This document shows, piece after piece, positions 1-10,696 of a stretch of DNA of 64,000 nucleotides (position 1 is the first letter of the stretch; every line of letters starts with the position of its first letter). The notes below the pieces were generated by a model, which worked only from the letters and a program-made list of their open reading frames with translations, had not been told where the DNA came from and did not search any database. Position numbers and translations under genes: made by a program. The stretch is taken from NCBI RefSeq assembly GCF_000761215.1, contig NZ_CP009438.1:1582501-1646500 (forward strand), read 5' to 3'. The DNA is from Streptomyces glaucescens. Lineage in GTDB: Bacteria; Actinomycetota; Actinomycetes; Streptomycetales; Streptomycetaceae.

Positions 1-1
1 C

Positions 2-1489
<1,488 letters not shown>

Positions 1490-1490
1490 G

Positions 1491-3638
1491 ATGAGTACAG
1501 ACGCCGACCGTCGTATCTACTCCGACACCCTCGCCGGCTACGTCACCTACTTCAGCCCCACCGAGCACCGGTTCGGGCTGCGCACCTCCGACGGCCGCGA
1601 GTACACCGTGCACCTCGCCCGCAACGTCGTCTCCCGGGTCGTCCGCAACCTCGGGGACCCCTACCGTGACACCACCGGCCAGACCCGGGACATGCTGGGC
1701 TCCGGGCGGTTCCTGTTCGCCTACGGCATCTTCTACGAGTGGCCGGGCGGCAACCGGTTCGAGGCGAAGGAGATCACCTTCCCCGAGGAGAGCCGGGGCC
1801 ACTACGTGTTCGAGCACCCCAAGTGGTGGGTGCAGCAGGCCGCCGCGATCGCCGACTTCTACCTGCGCGGGCAGTTCCCGGACGGCAAGTACGACTGGCG
1901 CAACTACCGCACCCACCTCACCCTCGACGGCGCCCACCTGCCCGAGCACGCCGGGGACAACGTGCGCCAGGAGACCGACACCATCTCCCGGCTGGTCTAC
2001 GGCCTGTCGACGGCGTACCTGCTGACCGGCGAGGACCGGTTCCTGGACGCGGCCGAGAGCGGCACCGAGTACCTGCGGCAGTACATGCGCGTGGACGACA
2101 AGCAGGACGGGATCGTCTACTGGTACCACGGGATGGACATCACCCCGACCGGGCGGCGCAAGGTCTTCGCCTCCGAGTTCGGCGACGACTTCGACGCCAT
2201 CCCGATGTACGAGCAGATCTACGCGCTGGCCGGCCCCACCCAGACGTACCGTGTCACCGGCGATCCGCGGATCCTGGAGGACATCGACCGCACGGTCGCC
2301 CTCTTCCAGCGGTACTTCCGCGATGAGGAGCGCGGGGGCTTCTTCTCGCACATCGACCCGATCAACCTCAGCCCCTGCGACGACGCGCTGGGCCGCAACC
2401 GCTCGCGCAAGAACTGGAACTCCATCGGCGACCACGCGCCGGCCTATCTGATCAACGCCTACCTGGCCACCGGGCGTGAGGACTTCGCGGCGCTGCTGGA
2501 GGAGACCGCGGACACCATCGTGGCGAAGTTCCCGGACGAGCCGGACAGCCCGTTCGTCCAGGAGCGCTTCCACGAGGACTGGACGCCGGACCGCACCTGG
2601 GGCTGGCAGCAGGACCGCGCCGTGGTCGGCCACAACCTGAAGATCGCCTGGAACCTGACCCGGATCCGGGCGCTGCACGACAAACCGGAGTACGGCGAGC
2701 TGGCCCGCCGCATCGGCGAGATCATGCCGCCGGTCGGCAGCGACCAGCAGCGCGGCGGCTGGTACGACGTGGTGGAGCGGCGGCCCGACCCGGACAGCGG
2801 CATCCACCGGCTGGTCTGGCACGACCGCAAGGCCTGGTGGCAGCAGGAACAGGCGATCCTCGCCTATCTGATCCTGGCGGGCACCTGCCAAGACCCCGAG
2901 TCGCTGCGGCTGGCGCGGGAGGCGGCGGCGTACTACAACGCCTTCTTCCTCGACCACCAGGACGGCGGCGTCTACTTCAACGTGCTGGCCGGCGGGGTCC
3001 CGTACCTGGTGGGCACCGAGCGGTTCAAGGGCTCGCACTCCATGGCCGGCTACCACGCGCTGGAGCTGTGCTACCTGGCCGCCGCCTACACCGGTCTGCT
3101 GATCAGCCACGAGCCGCTCACCCTGCACTTCCGGCCGCGGCCCGGCGATCTGCCGAACCGGGAGCTGCGGGTGGCGCCCGACCTGCTGCCGGCCGGCTCG
3201 GTGGAGCTGACCCGGGTGTGGGTCGAGGGCCGCCCGCACCACCACTTCGACGCCAAGGAGCTGACCGTCAGGCTTCCGGAGAGCGACGTACCGCTCCGGG
3301 TGCGGGTGGAGCTGGAGCCGGTGCAGATGCGGCTGCGGATCCGCGGCGAGTTCGACGGCGGCACCGCGCACGTGCGGTGCGCCGGCGCGGTCGACGGCAC
3401 CGAGCTGGAGAAGTTCCGCCGGGTGCTCGGCGAGGTGATGGCCGCCGGTCCGCGGCGGGTGGAGTTCCACCTCGGTGAGATCACCGAGATGTGCCGGCCC
3501 GCCGTCAACGAACTCCTCGTGCAGCGCACCAAGGCGGGTCTGGACGTCGACTTCGTCGTCGTCGGGTCCGTGCCGCCCGAGGTCCGCGATGCCCTGCTGG
3601 CCACCGACGCCTTCCTGCTGGAAGGCGAGGAGGACTGA
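1491..3638 (+). CDS. AGE-family epimerase/isomerase with C-terminal STAS-like domain
   Basis: This encodes 715 residues, about twice the usual 400 of an N-acylglucosamine 2-epimerase. Residues from about 95 to 560 show the alpha/alpha-barrel pattern of the AGE family (WWVQQAAAIADFYLR, DTISRLVYGLSTAYLLTGE, WGWQQDRAVVGHNLKIAW, KAWWQQEQAILAYLIL, KGSHSMAGYHALELCYLA). The first ~90 residues form an extra N-terminal domain. The last ~100 (from IRGEFDGGTAHVRCAGAV) follow a STAS/anti-sigma-antagonist pattern: a beta-strand, a paired helix, then LVQRTKAGLDVDFVVVGS. I chose ATG 1491, directly after the glgX stop, because earlier starts lie inside glgX. The substrate is unknown; the glgX context suggests a glucan-derived sugar. 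The STAS assignment is by pattern only. Confidence 0.8.
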   Translation: MSTDADRRIYSDTLAGYVTYFSPTEHRFGLRTSDGREYTVHLARNVVSRVVRNLGDPYRDTTGQTRDMLGSGRFLFAYGIFYEWPGGNRFEAKEITFPEESRGHYVFEHPKWWVQQAAAIADFYLRGQFPDGKYDWRNYRTHLTLDGAHLPEHAGDNVRQETDTISRLVYGLSTAYLLTGEDRFLDAAESGTEYLRQYMRVDDKQDGIVYWYHGMDITPTGRRKVFASEFGDDFDAIPMYEQIYALAGPTQTYRVTGDPRILEDIDRTVALFQRYFRDEERGGFFSHIDPINLSPCDDALGRNRSRKNWNSIGDHAPAYLINAYLATGREDFAALLEETADTIVAKFPDEPDSPFVQERFHEDWTPDRTWGWQQDRAVVGHNLKIAWNLTRIRALHDKPEYGELARRIGEIMPPVGSDQQRGGWYDVVERRPDPDSGIHRLVWHDRKAWWQQEQAILAYLILAGTCQDPESLRLAREAAAYYNAFFLDHQDGGVYFNVLAGGVPYLVGTERFKGSHSMAGYHALELCYLAAAYTGLLISHEPLTLHFRPRPGDLPNRELRVAPDLLPAGSVELTRVWVEGRPHHHFDAKELTVRLPESDVPLRVRVELEPVQMRLRIRGEFDGGTAHVRCAGAVDGTELEKFRRVLGEVMAAGPRRVEFHLGEITEMCRPAVNELLVQRTKAGLDVDFVVVGSVPPEVRDALLATDAFLLEGEED

Positions 3639-3644
3639 GAAGAC

Positions 3645-4934
3645 GTGACGACCACCCTGCCTCCCCTGTACCGCACCGCCGCCGGGGCGGACGCGTCCGT
3701 GCCCGGACCGCCGGCGGCCGGGACCCCGGCCGCACCGGTGGACTTCTCCGCCTACTGCCAGGACCTCTTCGGCACCCTGGCCCGCTCCGACCAGCGCCGC
3801 TGGGGCGAGGTGTACGTCCGGGGGCTGCTGGACGTGCCCGGCCGCAAGACGCCGGCCCGGATCTCCGAACAGGTCCTCGGGCGCCGCGCGGTCCAGCAGA
3901 TCCAGCAGTTCGTCAACCAGAGCCCGTGGCCGTGCGGCCCCGTGCGGCGGCGGCTCGCCGGACAGCTGGACCAGGCCTTCGCGACCGAGGCCTGGTGCGT
4001 CGACGAGGTCGTCTTCGCCAAGAACGGCGACCGCTCGGTCGGGGTGGCGCGGCAGTACGCGCCGTCGATGGAGCGCACCGTCAACTGCCAGCTCGCGCTG
4101 GCCACCTCGCTGGTGGGCCGGCACGGCGGGGTGCCGGTGAGCTGGCGGCTGCTGCTGCCGCAGCGCTGGGACCGCGACGAGGTCCTGCGCCGCCAGGCGC
4201 ACCTGCCGGACGGGGAGCGCAGCCGGCCGCGCTGGCGGTACATCCTCGAAGCGGTCGACGAGATGCTGGAGGAGTGGTGCCTGGAGCCGTTGCCGGTGCT
4301 GGTCGACTGGCGCGGCGAGGGTGACGTGGCGCCGCTGCTGCGCGGTCTTGAGGCGCGCGGGCTGGCCTATCTGGTCGAGGTGTCGCCGACGGTCGCGGTG
4401 ACGCTGCCGCGGCCGTGCGCGGGGTCCCCGCAGGGCAGCGGCACGCTGCTGGAGCTGGCCGTGCACGCGGCGCAGCACCGGGGGCGCACGCCGATCGCCT
4501 GGCAGGACCGGGCGACGGCGCGGATGCGGCAGTCCCAGGTGCTGTCCATGCCGGCGCTGCTGCAGTCCGAGGCCCAGCCGCCCGGTGCGGCCGGGCGGCC
4601 GGCCGAGTCGCGTCCGGCGCAGCGGCCCCGTCATCTGGTGACCGACTGGCCGTACGGCCGGCCGGCCCCGCGTGCCTACTGGCTGACCAATCTGCCGGCC
4701 CGCAATCTCCCGGACGTGCTGCCGCTGGCCCAGTTGCGGGCGCTGTCCGGGCAGAGCCTGGGCCGGATGCAGCGGGACTTCGGGCTGGCGGACTTCGAGG
4801 GCCGGTCGTTCCGCGGCTGGCACCACCACGTCACCCTCGCCTCGGTGGCGCTGGGCTACGACGCGCTGTGCTCGCCCTACCGTTCCCAGCCGACGGCGCC
4901 GAAGTCGATGTCGCCGAGGCCGGGGACGCCGTAG
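3645..4934 (+). CDS. IS701-family transposase-like protein, probably domesticated (catalytic Glu missing)
   Basis: This 429-residue protein has the IS701/DDE signature regions: WCVDEVVFAKNGDRSVGVA with Asp120, RQYAPSMERTVNCQ, VLVDWRGEGD with Asp221, and FEGRSFRGWHHHVTL. In the expected Y-R-E-K region Arg365 is present, but the Glu expected three residues further on is Gly369 and the later Lys is Gln376, so the catalytic triad appears broken. GTG 3645 lies 6 nt after the AGE gene stop, in the same direction, as in an operon rather than an insertion. I see no terminal inverted repeats or target duplication. The 3' end overlaps the convergent binding-protein gene by 58 bp, and the protein stops soon after the HHH motif. 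A non-transposing, co-opted role is my inference; the alignment is from memory. Confidence 0.7.
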   Translation: MTTTLPPLYRTAAGADASVPGPPAAGTPAAPVDFSAYCQDLFGTLARSDQRRWGEVYVRGLLDVPGRKTPARISEQVLGRRAVQQIQQFVNQSPWPCGPVRRRLAGQLDQAFATEAWCVDEVVFAKNGDRSVGVARQYAPSMERTVNCQLALATSLVGRHGGVPVSWRLLLPQRWDRDEVLRRQAHLPDGERSRPRWRYILEAVDEMLEEWCLEPLPVLVDWRGEGDVAPLLRGLEARGLAYLVEVSPTVAVTLPRPCAGSPQGSGTLLELAVHAAQHRGRTPIAWQDRATARMRQSQVLSMPALLQSEAQPPGAAGRPAESRPAQRPRHLVTDWPYGRPAPRAYWLTNLPARNLPDVLPLAQLRALSGQSLGRMQRDFGLADFEGRSFRGWHHHVTLASVALGYDALCSPYRSQPTAPKSMSPRPGTP

Positions 4935-6592
4935 TTGGCGAGGCCCTCGCGGACGGCGAGCACCTGCGGGCGCTGGTAGAGCAGGACGTCGTGGGCGAGC
5001 TGCCAGATGAGGGCGTCGGCCTGGCTGTAGAGCCGGGTGCGGCGCCCCGCGTCCAGGGTGCGGCCGGCCTCGCGGAGCAGGGCGTCGAGGCGAGGGCTGG
5101 AGATCCTGCCGTAGTTGGCGTAGACCTGCTCGCCGTCGGTGGGGCGGTAGAAGGCGTGCAGGTCGCTCGGGTAGGACAGGCCGATGTACCGGCTGATCAC
5201 CAGGTCGAAGTTGCCCCGGTTCAGGTACTGGGGCCCGTAGTCGTCGGCCGGGACCTTCTCGATCCGCACGTCGAAGCCGGCCTGGCGCAGCATCTGCTGG
5301 ATCAGCTGGGAGAGGTCGAGACCGAGGCGGTTGGTGGACTGGCTGACGACGAAGCGCAGTCGCAGCGGGCGCCCGTTCCTGCTGCGCACCCCGTCCTCGC
5401 CGTCCCGGCGCCAGCCCCGGCGGTCGAGGATGCGCGCGGCTTCCTCGGGGTCGTAGCCGGACCCGGCGGAGTGGTCGGCGTAGCCGGGCTGGTTGGTCAT
5501 GAAGAAGTGGTTGCCGAGCAGGGGCACGCCGACGGGCAGCCCTTCACCGGCGACGTCCGCGAGGGCCTGGCGGTCGATCGCCCGCAGCACGGCCCGGCGG
5601 ACCTCGGGGTCGCGCAGCGGCCCGGCCGCCCCGTTGAGGACGACCTGGATCTGGTCCCAGGCGGAGCCGGTGCGGATGTCGGTGTCGCGGGCGTCGCGGA
5701 GCCGCTCGTAGACGTCGGCCGCGGCGGCGTTGACCGCGTCGATCTCCTGGTTGAGGAAGGCCTGTACGGCGGCGGTGGGGTCGAGGACGCGGAAGACGAC
5801 GCGGTCGAGGCGGGGCCGGGTCCCCCACCACGCGGGGTCGGGCACGAGGGTGAGCGTGCGGGCGGTGGCGTCGCGTCGGCCGATCCGGAAGGGGCCGGCG
5901 GTGACCGGAGCCCCGTCCTGCCAGCCGGTGTTGAACCGGCCGGGCGTGCCGAACGCGGCGGCCGGGTACAGCGGGGTGAACAGCCGCTGCCAGTCGGCGA
6001 TCGGCTGCCGGAAGGTCACCCGCACCTCGTGGTCGTCGGCGCCCGGGCGTACCGAGGCGATGTCCTCGTAGCCGCTGGGGTCGGCGATCCGGTAGCGGTC
6101 GTCGCCGCGCCCGAGTGCCTGCCACTGGGCGGCGAAGTCGCGCCAGCCGAGGGGTGTTCCGTCGGACCAGCGGGCCTCGGGGTGGAGGCGGTAGGTGACG
6201 ACGGTGCGCGGGGTGGTGGCGGTGACGGCGGCGGAGCGCAGGTAGTCGGGGTCGGGGTGGGGCACGCCCTTGGCGTCCCGGGCGAACAGCCGGGGTTCGA
6301 GCATGCCGGAGATGGCCGACATCTCGTCGCTGGCGCCGTCGACGTGGTGGACGTTGAACTGGGCGGGCCAGCGGTACAGCGGGAGGGTGAGGGTGCCGCC
6401 CTCGCGGAGCCGTGACGGTGGCTGGGGGTTGACGTCGGTGCGGCCGTACGCCGGGACGGCGGCCTCGGGGGGCCGGCCGTCGCCGGAGCCGTCCCGCTTC
6501 GAGGCGGCGGTGCAGCCGCTCAGCGAACCGGCCAGGACGGTCAACACCAGTACGGCTCCGGACCATCTGCTGCGGACCGCCCACCCCGTCAT
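4877..6592 (-). CDS. ABC transporter substrate-binding lipoprotein, family 5 (Opp/Dpp type)
   Basis: The 571-residue precursor has a lipoprotein signal: basic start, hydrophobic VLVLTVLAGSLSGC and lipobox LSGC, giving an acylated Cys on the outer face of the membrane. The mature protein shows SBP family 5 features: LTLPLYRWPAQFNVHHVDG, YRLHPEARWSDGTPLGWRDF, and repeated domain I/II elements typical of oligopeptide, dipeptide or nickel binders. ATG 6592 was chosen because GAGGAGGGGG precedes it and the signal peptide starts there; the frame is open further upstream. It is divergent from the permease/ATPase genes and is presumably the binding component of that importer. The ligand is unknown. 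A neighbouring small-peptide gene makes a peptide ligand attractive (inference). Confidence 0.88.
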   Translation of the reverse strand: MTGWAVRSRWSGAVLVLTVLAGSLSGCTAASKRDGSGDGRPPEAAVPAYGRTDVNPQPPSRLREGGTLTLPLYRWPAQFNVHHVDGASDEMSAISGMLEPRLFARDAKGVPHPDPDYLRSAAVTATTPRTVVTYRLHPEARWSDGTPLGWRDFAAQWQALGRGDDRYRIADPSGYEDIASVRPGADDHEVRVTFRQPIADWQRLFTPLYPAAAFGTPGRFNTGWQDGAPVTAGPFRIGRRDATARTLTLVPDPAWWGTRPRLDRVVFRVLDPTAAVQAFLNQEIDAVNAAAADVYERLRDARDTDIRTGSAWDQIQVVLNGAAGPLRDPEVRRAVLRAIDRQALADVAGEGLPVGVPLLGNHFFMTNQPGYADHSAGSGYDPEEAARILDRRGWRRDGEDGVRSRNGRPLRLRFVVSQSTNRLGLDLSQLIQQMLRQAGFDVRIEKVPADDYGPQYLNRGNFDLVISRYIGLSYPSDLHAFYRPTDGEQVYANYGRISSPRLDALLREAGRTLDAGRRTRLYSQADALIWQLAHDVLLYQRPQVLAVREGLANYGVPGLGDIDFGAVGWER

Positions 6593-6729
6593 CGCGCTGC
6601 CCCCTCCTCGGCGTGAAGCCATCTTCACCGAACGACAGCGCGGTCGCCACAAATGCGAACACATCTTCGCGAGCGACCCGGGAGCTTAACATTGGCGCGT
6701 TGTCACACGGATGAAGACGGACGCCCCCG
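6593..6729. promoter_or_regulatory. Divergent promoter region between binding protein and permease genes
   Basis: This 137-bp region separates the minus-strand binding-protein gene from the plus-strand permease gene and must carry both start signals. The minus-strand ribosome site GAGGAGGGGG lies just inside it. I find no convincing -35/-10 pair, and no copy of the TGAC-N7-GTCATGCG element seen further downstream. Confidence 0.45.
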
Positions 6730-7713
6730 ATGCCCACATCGCCGGCAATACGGCTGACACGCGCGCTGTTATTACTTCTCGTTTCAACGTTCCTTTGCTA
6801 CCTCATTTCCTCCGCCGCCCTCGATCCACGGGCCTGGTTCGAGGAGCGCACCCCGCGGCCGCCGGCCGCGGTCGTCGACCGGCGGCTGGCCGAACTCGGG
6901 CTCGACGACCGGCAGCCGGTCACCGAGCGGTTCGCCCGCTGGTCGTGGCGCGCCCTGCACGGGGACCTCGGCCGCACCCTCGACGGCACCCCGGTGGGCG
7001 AGGAGTTCGCCCGGCGGGCCGGTGTCACCGCGCGGCTGCTGCTGGTGGGCACCGTCGCGGGAACGGTCCTCGGGGTACTGGCCGGGGTGTGGGCGGCCGT
7101 GCGGCGGGGGCGGCTGCCGGACCGGGCGCTGACCGTCTTCTCCTTCGCCGTGCTGGCCGTGCCGCCCTTCGTCCTCGGGCTGCTGCTGCAGGCCGGGGCG
7201 CTCACCGTCAACGACGCCGCGGGCCGGACCGTGATCCGCTACACGGGCGAGCGGACCCCCGGCCTCCAGGGCGGTCCGGTGACGCAACTGCGCGACGCGC
7301 TCGTCCACTTGGCGCTGCCGACGGTCTCCGTCGCGCTCGGCGCGATCGCGCTGTACAGCCGCTACCAGCGGGCGGCGACCCTGGACGTGCTCGGCGCGGA
7401 GCACCTGCGCACCGCGCAGGCCAAAGGGCTGACTCCGGGGCGGGCGCTGCTGCGGCACGGGCTGCGGATCTCGCTGATCCCGCTGACCACCGTCTTCTCG
7501 TTCGGCTTCCTCGCCCTGTTCACGGGCGCGGTGTTCACCGAGCAGGTCTTCGGCTGGCACGGACTGGGCAGCTGGTTCGTCGACGCGGTGCACACCGGTG
7601 ATGTGCACGCGGCCGTCGCCGTCGAGGTGTTCGCCGCCGCGCTGGTGCTGCTGGCCGGGCTGCTGGGCGACGCGCTGCACCGCGCGCTCGATCCGAGGGT
7701 GCGGCGGAGATGA
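6730..7713 (+). CDS. ABC transporter permease, DppB/OppB type
   Basis: The product is a 327-residue integral membrane permease. An N-terminal transmembrane helix (LLLLLVSTFLCYLISSAAL) is followed by a long extracytoplasmic stretch and then the BPD_transp_1 core with about five helices. The cytoplasmic coupling loop AEHLRTAQAKGLTPGRALLRHG is the EAA motif that contacts the ATPase. VFTEQVFGWHGLG near the end is diagnostic of the DppB/OppB subfamily. The gene opens the plus-strand import operon and overlaps the next permease by 4 nt (ATGA). It forms the membrane channel with the DppC-like partner; energy comes from the double ATPase. Confidence 0.93.
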   Translation: MPTSPAIRLTRALLLLLVSTFLCYLISSAALDPRAWFEERTPRPPAAVVDRRLAELGLDDRQPVTERFARWSWRALHGDLGRTLDGTPVGEEFARRAGVTARLLLVGTVAGTVLGVLAGVWAAVRRGRLPDRALTVFSFAVLAVPPFVLGLLLQAGALTVNDAAGRTVIRYTGERTPGLQGGPVTQLRDALVHLALPTVSVALGAIALYSRYQRAATLDVLGAEHLRTAQAKGLTPGRALLRHGLRISLIPLTTVFSFGFLALFTGAVFTEQVFGWHGLGSWFVDAVHTGDVHAAVAVEVFAAALVLLAGLLGDALHRALDPRVRRR

Positions 7714-8579
7714 GCCCGGCACGGGGGAAGGACGTACGGCGGCGGCTGGTGCGCTCGCCGGGCGCGGTGGCCGGCACGGCGCTGCTGCTCGGCCTGTTCC
7801 TCTTCGCGTACGCGGGTCCGCCGCTGGCGGGCTGGGGGTACGCCGACATCGACTACCGGGCGCTGCACAGCCCGCCCGGCGCGCGGCACTGGCTCGGCAC
7901 CAACCGGATCGGCCAGGACGTGTTCGTCCAGAGCGCCCGGGGCCTGCAGAAGTCGCTGCTGGTGGGGACGCTGGCGGCGGCCGTGTCGACGGTGCTCGCG
8001 GCGGCCGTCGGGGTGTGCGCCGGCTACTTCGGGGGCTGGACCGACCGGGTGCTGACGTTCTGCGTCGACCTCCTGCTGGTGGTGCCGGCGTTCCTGGTCC
8101 TGGCGGCCGTCGCGCCCCGGCTGCGCGCGGCGGGGTGGCTCGCGTACGCCGGGCTGATCGCGGCCTTCGGCTGGATGATCACGGCGCGGGCGGTACGGGC
8201 CCTGACCCGGTCGCTGAGGGAGCGTCAGTTCGTCGTCGTCGCGCGGTACATGGGGGTCGCCCCCCTGGTGGTGATCCGGCGGCACATCCTCCCGCACCTG
8301 GCGTCCTTCCTGGTCACGGATGCGACGGTGACGGTCGCCGGGGCCGTGATCAGCGAGACCGGGCTGGCGTACTTCGGCTTCGGGGCGCAGCCGCCGGACG
8401 TCTCCCTGGGCACGCTGATCGCCGACGCCTCGGACGTGCCGACCACCTACCCCTGGATGTTCTACGTCCCGGCCGGGCTGCTGGTGCTGCTGATCCTGGC
8501 GTTCCACCTGATCGGCGACGCGCTGCGCCGGGCGCTCGACCCGGTGACGGCGGCCGCGGCCGTACGGGGCGCACCGTGA
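7710..8579 (+). CDS. ABC transporter permease, DppC/OppC type
   Basis: The product is the 289-residue second permease. LGTNRIGQDVFVQSARGLQ is the DppC/OppC N-terminal signature (normally GTDxxGRDVxSR). The EAA coupling loop is FVVVARYMGVAPLVVIRRHILPH, and FGFGAQPPDVSLGTLI is the subfamily's C-terminal motif. Six hydrophobic segments fit the family. The start overlaps the DppB-like stop (ATGA) and the stop overlaps the ATPase start (GTGA), so the three proteins are translationally coupled. It makes the heterodimeric pore with the previous gene product. Confidence 0.93.
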   Translation: MSPARGKDVRRRLVRSPGAVAGTALLLGLFLFAYAGPPLAGWGYADIDYRALHSPPGARHWLGTNRIGQDVFVQSARGLQKSLLVGTLAAAVSTVLAAAVGVCAGYFGGWTDRVLTFCVDLLLVVPAFLVLAAVAPRLRAAGWLAYAGLIAAFGWMITARAVRALTRSLRERQFVVVARYMGVAPLVVIRRHILPHLASFLVTDATVTVAGAVISETGLAYFGFGAQPPDVSLGTLIADASDVPTTYPWMFYVPAGLLVLLILAFHLIGDALRRALDPVTAAAAVRGAP

Positions 8580-10651
8580 GCGGCGCCGGGGAGGTGCTGC
8601 TCACCGCCCGGGGGCTGCGGATCGAGCGGCCCGGGGACCGGCGACGCCCGGCACTGCCGCTGGTGCGCGGCGTGGACCTGGAGCTGCGGCGGGGCGAAGT
8701 GCTGGCGCTGGTGGGCGAGTCGGGCGCGGGCAAGAGCCTCACCGCGCTGGCGCTGCTCGGGCTCTGCCCGCCGGGGCTGCGGATGGGCGGCTCGGTGCGG
8801 CTGCTGGGGCGGGAGCTGGCCGGGCTGCCGGCGCGGGAGCTGGCGGCGCTGCGGGGCCGGCGGATCGCGATGGTGTTCCAGGACGCGCTGACGGCGTTCA
8901 CCCCGGTGCAGCGGGTCGGGGACCAGATCGGTGAGGCACTGCGCATCCACCGGCGCCCGCGTCCCGGCCGGGCGGCGGCGCGGCGGGCGGCGGCCGGTCT
9001 GCTGGACGCGGTCGGGGTGAGGGAGCCGGAGCGGGTCGCCGACGCCTATCCGCACCAGCTCTCGGGCGGCACCCGGCAGCGGGCGATGATCGCCATGGCG
9101 ATGGCCAACCGGCCGGACGTCATCGTCGCGGACGAACCGACCAGTTGCCTGGACGTCACCGTGCAGCGGCAGGTGCTGGCCGCGCTGGTGACCGCGCGGC
9201 GGGCGACGGGGGCGGCGCTGCTGCTGGTGAGCCACGACCTGGGGGTGGTGGCCGGGGCGGCGGACCGGGTCGCGGTGATGTACGGCGGGCGGATCGTGGA
9301 GAGCGGCCCGGCCGGCGCCCTGTTCGCGCGGCCCCGGATGCCGTACACCAAGGGGCTGATCGGCTCGGTGCCCCGGATCGACTCGGAGGTGCCGCCCACC
9401 CCGATGCCGGGCGCTCCCCCGGTCCCCGGACAGGCGGGTCCCGGGTGCGCGTTCGTGCCGCGCTGCCCGCTGGCCGAGGCGCAGTGCGGGGTCGCCGAGC
9501 CGGAACTCACCGGGGAGGACGGGCACGTGGCCGCCTGCCGCCGCGGCGGCGAGGCCGAGCGGCGTACGGCCGTGGAGCTGTTCCCCCCGGCGCCGCCCCG
9601 CCCGGCGCCCGGGGCGCGGGACGCCGGGCGGGAGCCCGTGCTCCGGGTCACCGGCCTCGCCAGGTCGTTCCCGGCGCCCCGGGCCGCCGGGTGGCGGCGG
9701 GGCGGGGCGCGGGAGGTGCGCGCGGTGGAGCGCGTCGACCTGGAGATCGGGAGCGGGGAGACGCTGGCCCTGGTCGGGGAGTCCGCGGCCGGGAAGTCCA
9801 CCACGCTGCTGGAGGTGATGGCCCTGGCGGCGCCCCGGCACGGGAGGATCGAGGTCCTGGGCCGCGACGTCGCGACGCTCTCCCGCGGCGAGGCGCGCCG
9901 GATGCGGGCCGCGGTGCAGTACGTGCCGCAGGACCCGATGTCGAGCCTCGATCCGCGGCTGCCGGTCGGTGACATCGTCGCCGAGCCGCTGCTGGTGCAG
10001 CGGTGGCCGGCGGACCGGGTGGCCGCGCGGGTGGCGGAGGTGCTGCGCCTGGTCGGCCTGCGGCCCGAGGACGCGTCCGCCTACCCGCACCGCTTCTCCG
10101 GCGGGCAGCGGCAGCGGATCGCGCTGGCCCGCGCGCTGGCCGTCGAGCCGCGGCTGCTGCTGCTCGACGAACCGGTGTCCGCGCTGGACGTGTCGGTGCG
10201 GGCCGGGATCCTCGACCTGCTGCGCAGGCTGCGGGAGGATCCCGGCCCCGCGTGTCTGTTCGTCTCCCACGACCTGGGGGCGGTGCGGCACATCGCGGAC
10301 CGGGTCGCGGTCCTGCACTCCGGTCGCGTGGTCGAGACCGGCGGGGTGCGGGAGGTGTTCGAGCGGCCGGGCCATCCGTACACCCGGGCGTTGCTGGCGG
10401 CGGTCCCGGTCCCGGATCCGGCGGCGGTCGCGGCCCCGGTGGAGCCCTCGGTCCCGCGGGGCGGCCCGCTCGCGGTCGGCGAGGGCGCGGCGGGGTGCCG
10501 GTTCCGGACAGGTTGCCCGGTGTTCACACGGCTGGAGGGCGGGCAGCGGGTGCGCTGCGAGCGGGAGGTCCCGGGGGTGCCGGACATTTCCGCGGGCCGT
10601 GGGCGCTGGATCGCCTGTCATTTTCCCGCCGGGCTCACGGAGCGGCGGTGA
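8576..10651 (+). CDS. ABC transporter ATP-binding protein, two fused NBDs (DppD-DppF type)
   Basis: One 691-residue chain holds both ATPases of an Opp/Dpp importer. NBD1 has Walker A GESGAGKS (47-54), signature LSGGTRQR (163-170) and Walker B VIVADEP (183-189). NBD2 has Walker A GESAAGKS (402-409), signature FSGGQRQR (508-515) and Walker B LLLLDEP (528-534). Each half ends with an oligo_HPY tail (GCAFVPRCP and GCRFRTGCP), whose Cys residues recall the iron-sulphur-binding tails of DppD/OppD. The GTG start at 8576 overlaps the previous stop by 4 nt; the frame is open far upstream but in register with no other signal. Both halves look catalytically intact. The fusion guarantees a 1:1 heterodimer. 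Confidence 0.93.
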   Translation: MSGAGEVLLTARGLRIERPGDRRRPALPLVRGVDLELRRGEVLALVGESGAGKSLTALALLGLCPPGLRMGGSVRLLGRELAGLPARELAALRGRRIAMVFQDALTAFTPVQRVGDQIGEALRIHRRPRPGRAAARRAAAGLLDAVGVREPERVADAYPHQLSGGTRQRAMIAMAMANRPDVIVADEPTSCLDVTVQRQVLAALVTARRATGAALLLVSHDLGVVAGAADRVAVMYGGRIVESGPAGALFARPRMPYTKGLIGSVPRIDSEVPPTPMPGAPPVPGQAGPGCAFVPRCPLAEAQCGVAEPELTGEDGHVAACRRGGEAERRTAVELFPPAPPRPAPGARDAGREPVLRVTGLARSFPAPRAAGWRRGGAREVRAVERVDLEIGSGETLALVGESAAGKSTTLLEVMALAAPRHGRIEVLGRDVATLSRGEARRMRAAVQYVPQDPMSSLDPRLPVGDIVAEPLLVQRWPADRVAARVAEVLRLVGLRPEDASAYPHRFSGGQRQRIALARALAVEPRLLLLDEPVSALDVSVRAGILDLLRRLREDPGPACLFVSHDLGAVRHIADRVAVLHSGRVVETGGVREVFERPGHPYTRALLAAVPVPDPAAVAAPVEPSVPRGGPLAVGEGAAGCRFRTGCPVFTRLEGGQRVRCEREVPGVPDISAGRGRWIACHFPAGLTERR

Positions 10652-10696
10652 GCCGCCGCGGTTCGGTGGCCGGCGGACGGCGCGCCCATTCTCCGG

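Noticed and set aside
3645..4934. Recent insertion of an active IS701 element
   Set aside because: No terminal inverted repeats or target duplication are seen, spacing is operon-like, and the catalytic Glu seems absent.
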